NCBI GenBank assembly: GCA_003150395.1
Contig: QAMI01000037.1
Location: forward strand, 1 to 14,117
DNA: 14,117 bases
Source: Candidatus Gastranaerophilales bacterium
GTDB taxonomy: Bacteria; Cyanobacteriota; Vampirovibrionia; Gastranaerophilales; Gastranaerophilaceae
Direction: 5' to 3'
Part shown: piece after piece, positions 12,408-14,117 of the stretch
Position numbering within the stretch: position 1 is the stretch's first letter
How the letters are laid out: each line of letters begins with the position of its first letter
Notes under the pieces: model-generated
Databases searched by the model: none
What the model was told of the DNA's origin: nothing
Seen by the model: only the letters and a program-made list of their open reading frames with translations
Made by a program: the position numbers and the translations under genes

Positions 12408-12869
12408 ATGAACTCAATCCTCCCAAATATGACCCCATCTTTTGGAATGGCTCTAAAATATAACAAACAGGGAAAACAGTTTTTTCAAGAAATTTTTGCT
12501 AATAACAAGGCTTTAGGTGATAAATTCATTAAAAATCAGTCCGGCAATGCGGTATCTGATATTATTTTGGAAGGCCCTAATAAAGTTTCAGTTACTCTTA
12601 ACAATGAAAAATGGAAAGTTGTAAACAGTTTGCGTGTTTTCCAAAATTCATTAGAAGAAGTTATGCTTATGAAGCCTGGAAATATTTTATCCAGATCAAA
12701 GATTAAAACAGTAATCTGTGAAAGTAAAATTCCTTTCGCCGAAAAATACGGAGAAAATGGAAAACTTCTTGCCGCTGCTGAATGTATTGCAGATTTTGAG
12801 TCCTCAAAATTTAATAATAAAAAGCCGGGTTTAATTAAAAAAATTACTTCTTTTTTAAATAATGCATAA
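12408..12869 (+). CDS. Orphan 153-residue cytoplasmic protein
   Basis: Starts at ATG 12408 with TAAGGA (12396-12401) upstream. The protein is basic, with no signal peptide or membrane segment. Residues 1-50 are polar (MTPSFGMALKYNKQGKQFF, then NNKALGDKFIKNQSG). Residues ~51-80 look like a beta-hairpin (ILEGPNKVSVTLNNEKWKVV). Residues ~105-125 contain VICESKIPFAEKYGENG, and the last 20 residues are Lys-rich (FNNKKPGLIKKITSFLNN), possibly an amphipathic helix. I recognise no family. It has its own promoter and a terminator whose stem begins at the stop codon, so it is a single-gene unit inside the islet between the two repeat elements. Confidence 0.82.
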   Translation: MNSILPNMTPSFGMALKYNKQGKQFFQEIFANNKALGDKFIKNQSGNAVSDIILEGPNKVSVTLNNEKWKVVNSLRVFQNSLEEVMLMKPGNILSRSKIKTVICESKIPFAEKYGENGKLLAAAECIADFESSKFNNKKPGLIKKITSFLNNA

Positions 12870-12899
12870 ACACATGCGGAAAAATTCTGCATGTGTTTA
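12867..12899. terminator. Hairpin terminator after the 153-aa gene, possibly bidirectional
   Basis: An 11-bp perfect stem TAAACACATGC (12867-12877) with GCATGTGTTTA (12889-12899) includes the stop codon itself. The inner GGAAAAATTCT can extend the pairing. Only a short T-rich stretch follows on the plus strand. It also lies 20 bases beyond the stop of the opposing 77-aa gene. Confidence 0.65.
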
Positions 12900-12918
12900 T
12901 CTAATTTGTAAATTGTTT

Positions 12919-13152
12919 TTATGACGCAATCGCTATTTTTATTTCAGGAAGTTCCATGGCAGCTTCATTAAAATCCATGGTAATCTCTTTAAAGTCTATC
13001 GAAATAGGCTCAAATTCACAATCAATCCCAGATTCAACCATATCAGCTTCAGGCATTACTGAGTGGGGGGTAAAGTTTGTGACGTTTGAGAAACACTTTT
13101 CAAGAAATTCGATGACTTTTGCAATAGATAGATTTGATACATTAATGCTCAT
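12919..13152 (-). CDS. Orphan 77-residue acidic protein
   Basis: Start chosen at ATG 13152, where GAGAGG upstream is spaced seven bases away; a longer frame to 13212 has no SD. The N-terminus (MSINVSNLSIAKVIEFLEKCF) is likely one helix. The rest is acidic, with an alternating strand-like pattern: CEFEPISIDFKEITMDFNEAAMELPEIKIAI, including short repeats of the type (I/M)DF(K/N)E. No family is recognised, and there is no signal peptide or membrane segment. It converges with the 153-aa gene on a shared hairpin and its upstream region runs into repeat element copy 2. Confidence 0.72.
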   Translation of the reverse strand: MSINVSNLSIAKVIEFLEKCFSNVTNFTPHSVMPEADMVESGIDCEFEPISIDFKEITMDFNEAAMELPEIKIAIAS

Positions 13153-13245
13153 CTTTAAGCCTCTCTTTTGTGTGATACTTAAATAAAGTATTTTATAAAG
13201 TTCGGATTTCAAAGTATGTTCATTTTGTTACATTTATTAATTAAT

Positions 13246-13427
13246 GGAATTCTTCATTCACATACAGTAGCTTTCCTAAAAATGTCATCCTGAGCGCAGC
13301 GAAGGATCTTTTTTGCAAATCACTTAATTGGATTCTTTGCCGATTCAGACGGTATTCAACTAACGCACCACACCATGCTCTGAATGACAGAACTCCGTAT
13401 TTTACTGTATGTCAAGGGTGAATTCCG
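13246..13427. mobile_element. MITE-like element, copy 2 (182 bp)
   Basis: In the same orientation as copy 1. Its ends form a clear terminal inverted repeat: the left end reads GGAATTC, then ACATACAGTA (13260-13269); the right end, reverse-complemented, reads GGAATTC, CCCTTG, ACATACAGTA. Inside are TTCCTAAA, then TGTCATCCTGAGC (13283-13295) with GAAGGATCTT, an inverted partner GCTCTGAATGACA (13377-13389), and GTATGTCAAGGG (13408-13419). The right ends of the two copies agree over about 25 bases. A flanking target duplication is unclear here (TTAATTAAT against TTAATTTTT). It has no coding capacity. Confidence 0.7.
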
Positions 13428-13452
13428 TTAATTTTTAACTTAAGTTCGTGAT

Positions 13453-13483
13453 TATAATAAATTTGCACTTTTTATGATATGAT
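13453..13483 (+). promoter_or_regulatory. Probable -10 region(s) of the dut promoter
   Basis: A perfect TATAAT (13453-13458) and a second TATGAT-type box (13473-13478) lie between the repeat element and dut. Neither has a good -35 at 16-18 bp, so the exact promoter is uncertain. Confidence 0.35.
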
Positions 13484-13523
13484 GTTTTCGGGATAGCTTG
13501 GTTAGATTTATAAGGAGTTGAAT

Positions 13524-13961
13524 ATGACAGTTTTGAAAATTGAACAGTTGCCGCATAATAAGTTTTTGCCGGAATATAAGACGGAGGGGGCAGCCGGCAT
13601 GGATTTGTGTGCGGCGATTGCGGAGCCGATTACATTGAAACCGTTAGAGCGTGCACTTGTGCCAACCGGAATAAAGATTGAACTTGAACATGGTTACGAA
13701 GCTCAAATCAGACCGCGTTCAGGGCTTTCCATCAAGCACGGAATTACTCTTATTAATTGTGTTGGAACAATTGACGAGGATTACAGAGGTGAAGTATGTA
13801 TTCCGGTTGTAAACCTTTCTAATGAAACTTACACTATAATGCCTGATGAAAGAATTGCGCAGATGGTTATTGCAAAGGTTGAGCAGGCTGAGATTAAAGT
13901 TGCTGTGGCACTGACTGCAACAGCGCGCGGTGAAGGCGGATTTGGTTCAACCGGAAAATAA
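13524..13961 (+). CDS. dut: dUTP diphosphatase (dUTPase)
   Basis: A 145-residue trimeric dUTPase that hydrolyses dUTP to dUMP and pyrophosphate, keeping uracil out of DNA and feeding dTMP synthesis. All five motifs are present in order: AAGMDLCA (23-30), RPRSGLS (63-69), GTIDEDYRGE (81-90, with the catalytic Asp), DERIAQMVI (108-116) and the C-terminal P-loop-like RGEGGFGSTG (135-144). Start ATG 13524 is chosen because AAGGAG (13512-13517) is six bases upstream; an in-frame TTG at 13518 abuts the SD and is unlikely. It is a single gene with its own terminator, next to repeat element copy 2. Small dut genes also occur in phages, but nothing else here is clearly phage-derived. Confidence 0.97.
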   Translation: MTVLKIEQLPHNKFLPEYKTEGAAGMDLCAAIAEPITLKPLERALVPTGIKIELEHGYEAQIRPRSGLSIKHGITLINCVGTIDEDYRGEVCIPVVNLSNETYTIMPDERIAQMVIAKVEQAEIKVAVALTATARGEGGFGSTGK

Positions 13962-13983
13962 GCTTTTGAAAATAGTTTTGCAG

Positions 13984-14009
13984 GGTGCGCATACAAGCGC
14001 ACCTTTTTT
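13984..14009 (+). terminator. dut terminator
   Basis: GGTGCGC (13984-13990) pairs perfectly with GCGCACC (13997-14003) around ATACAA and is followed by a T-run, 22 bases after the dut stop. Confidence 0.92.
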
Positions 14010-14104
14010 AAAATAAAGTGAATAAGCTCGTTACCTTTATTAAAGAATTTCCTCGTTACCATAATATTTATTATTGTCTTGAATATCCTTCATATGGAGT
14101 ATTG

Positions 14105-14117
14105 CCCCCCCCCCCCC
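14105..14117. other. Terminal poly-C run, probably an assembly edge
   Basis: Thirteen consecutive C residues end the window in an otherwise AT-rich stretch. Poly-G reads from two-colour Illumina chemistry commonly give such ends. A true phase-variable homopolymer is possible but cannot be distinguished here. Bases 14010-14104 contain no gene that I can support, only a 9-bp direct repeat CTCGTTACC (14027-14035, 14052-14060). Confidence 0.6.

Noticed and set aside
11298..13389. CRISPR array made of the TGTCATCCTGAGC repeats
   Set aside because: Copies are few, irregularly spaced, in both orientations and embedded in larger inverted-repeat elements.
13829..14062. 77-codon minus-strand frame opposite the dut 3' end
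   Set aside because: Runs through the dut terminator and is antisense to a conserved dUTPase end; no SD.
14094..14117. Start of a new plus-strand gene (ATG at 14094 running into poly-Pro codons)
   Set aside because: No SD, only eight codons, and the frame runs into the suspect poly-C tract.

Overview
The window looks like a chromosomal stretch of an AT-rich, Shine-Dalgarno-using bacterium. My best guess is an uncultured gut lineage such as Gastranaerophilales/Melainabacteria, but that rests on general impression (base composition, a tandem-GNAT protein, a DUF2157-like membrane protein, FliK-like and Cys-rich orphan proteins). No rRNA or other strong taxonomic marker is present. The last 13 bases are pure C, which suggests a contig edge.

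Layout. Bases 1-2181 (+) hold the 3' part of a large Cys/Ser/Thr-rich, probably secreted protein, followed by a terminator. Bases 2182-2489 hold a degenerate inverted-repeat element and a separate 24-bp-arm hairpin. A minus-strand block follows, in transcription order: alaS (9140-6525) with its own terminator, then ribE (riboflavin synthase), ribBA (stop and start overlapping as TAATG), a tandem-GNAT acetyltransferase and an orphan protein with a FliK-like C-terminal segment. Divergent from alaS is a ten-helix membrane protein (9253-10329, +). It converges on tpiA (11185-10385, -) across a bidirectional terminator. dut (13524-13961, +) lies near the right end.

The most interesting part is 11.25-13.44 kb. 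Two same-orientation copies of a short (209 and 182 bp) non-coding element with shared terminal inverted repeats (MITE-like) bracket about 1.8 kb of small, unrecognised genes. One is a 78-aa XRE/HTH regulator facing a 76-aa orphan gene across overlapping divergent promoters; four 12-bp repeats make this look like a phage-type regulatory switch. Next comes a very compact candidate type I toxin-antitoxin locus. A 24-codon hydrophobic peptide on the minus strand has an SD complementary to about 14 bases of the usual 16S rRNA 3' tail. It is driven by TTGACA-17-TATTAT. Its 3' half is overlapped by a roughly 95-nt plus-strand RNA with its own TTGAAA-16-TATAAT promoter and a 16-bp-stem terminator. 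A 153-aa orphan gene (+) and a 77-aa orphan gene (-) complete the islet.

The housekeeping genes need no special explanation: riboflavin synthesis (ribE, ribBA; ribD and ribH are not here), alanyl-tRNA charging (alaS), glycolysis (tpiA) and dUTP hydrolysis (dut). The accessory genes between tpiA and dut are the part that could be a mobile or addiction-type module. This is inferred from sequence alone.
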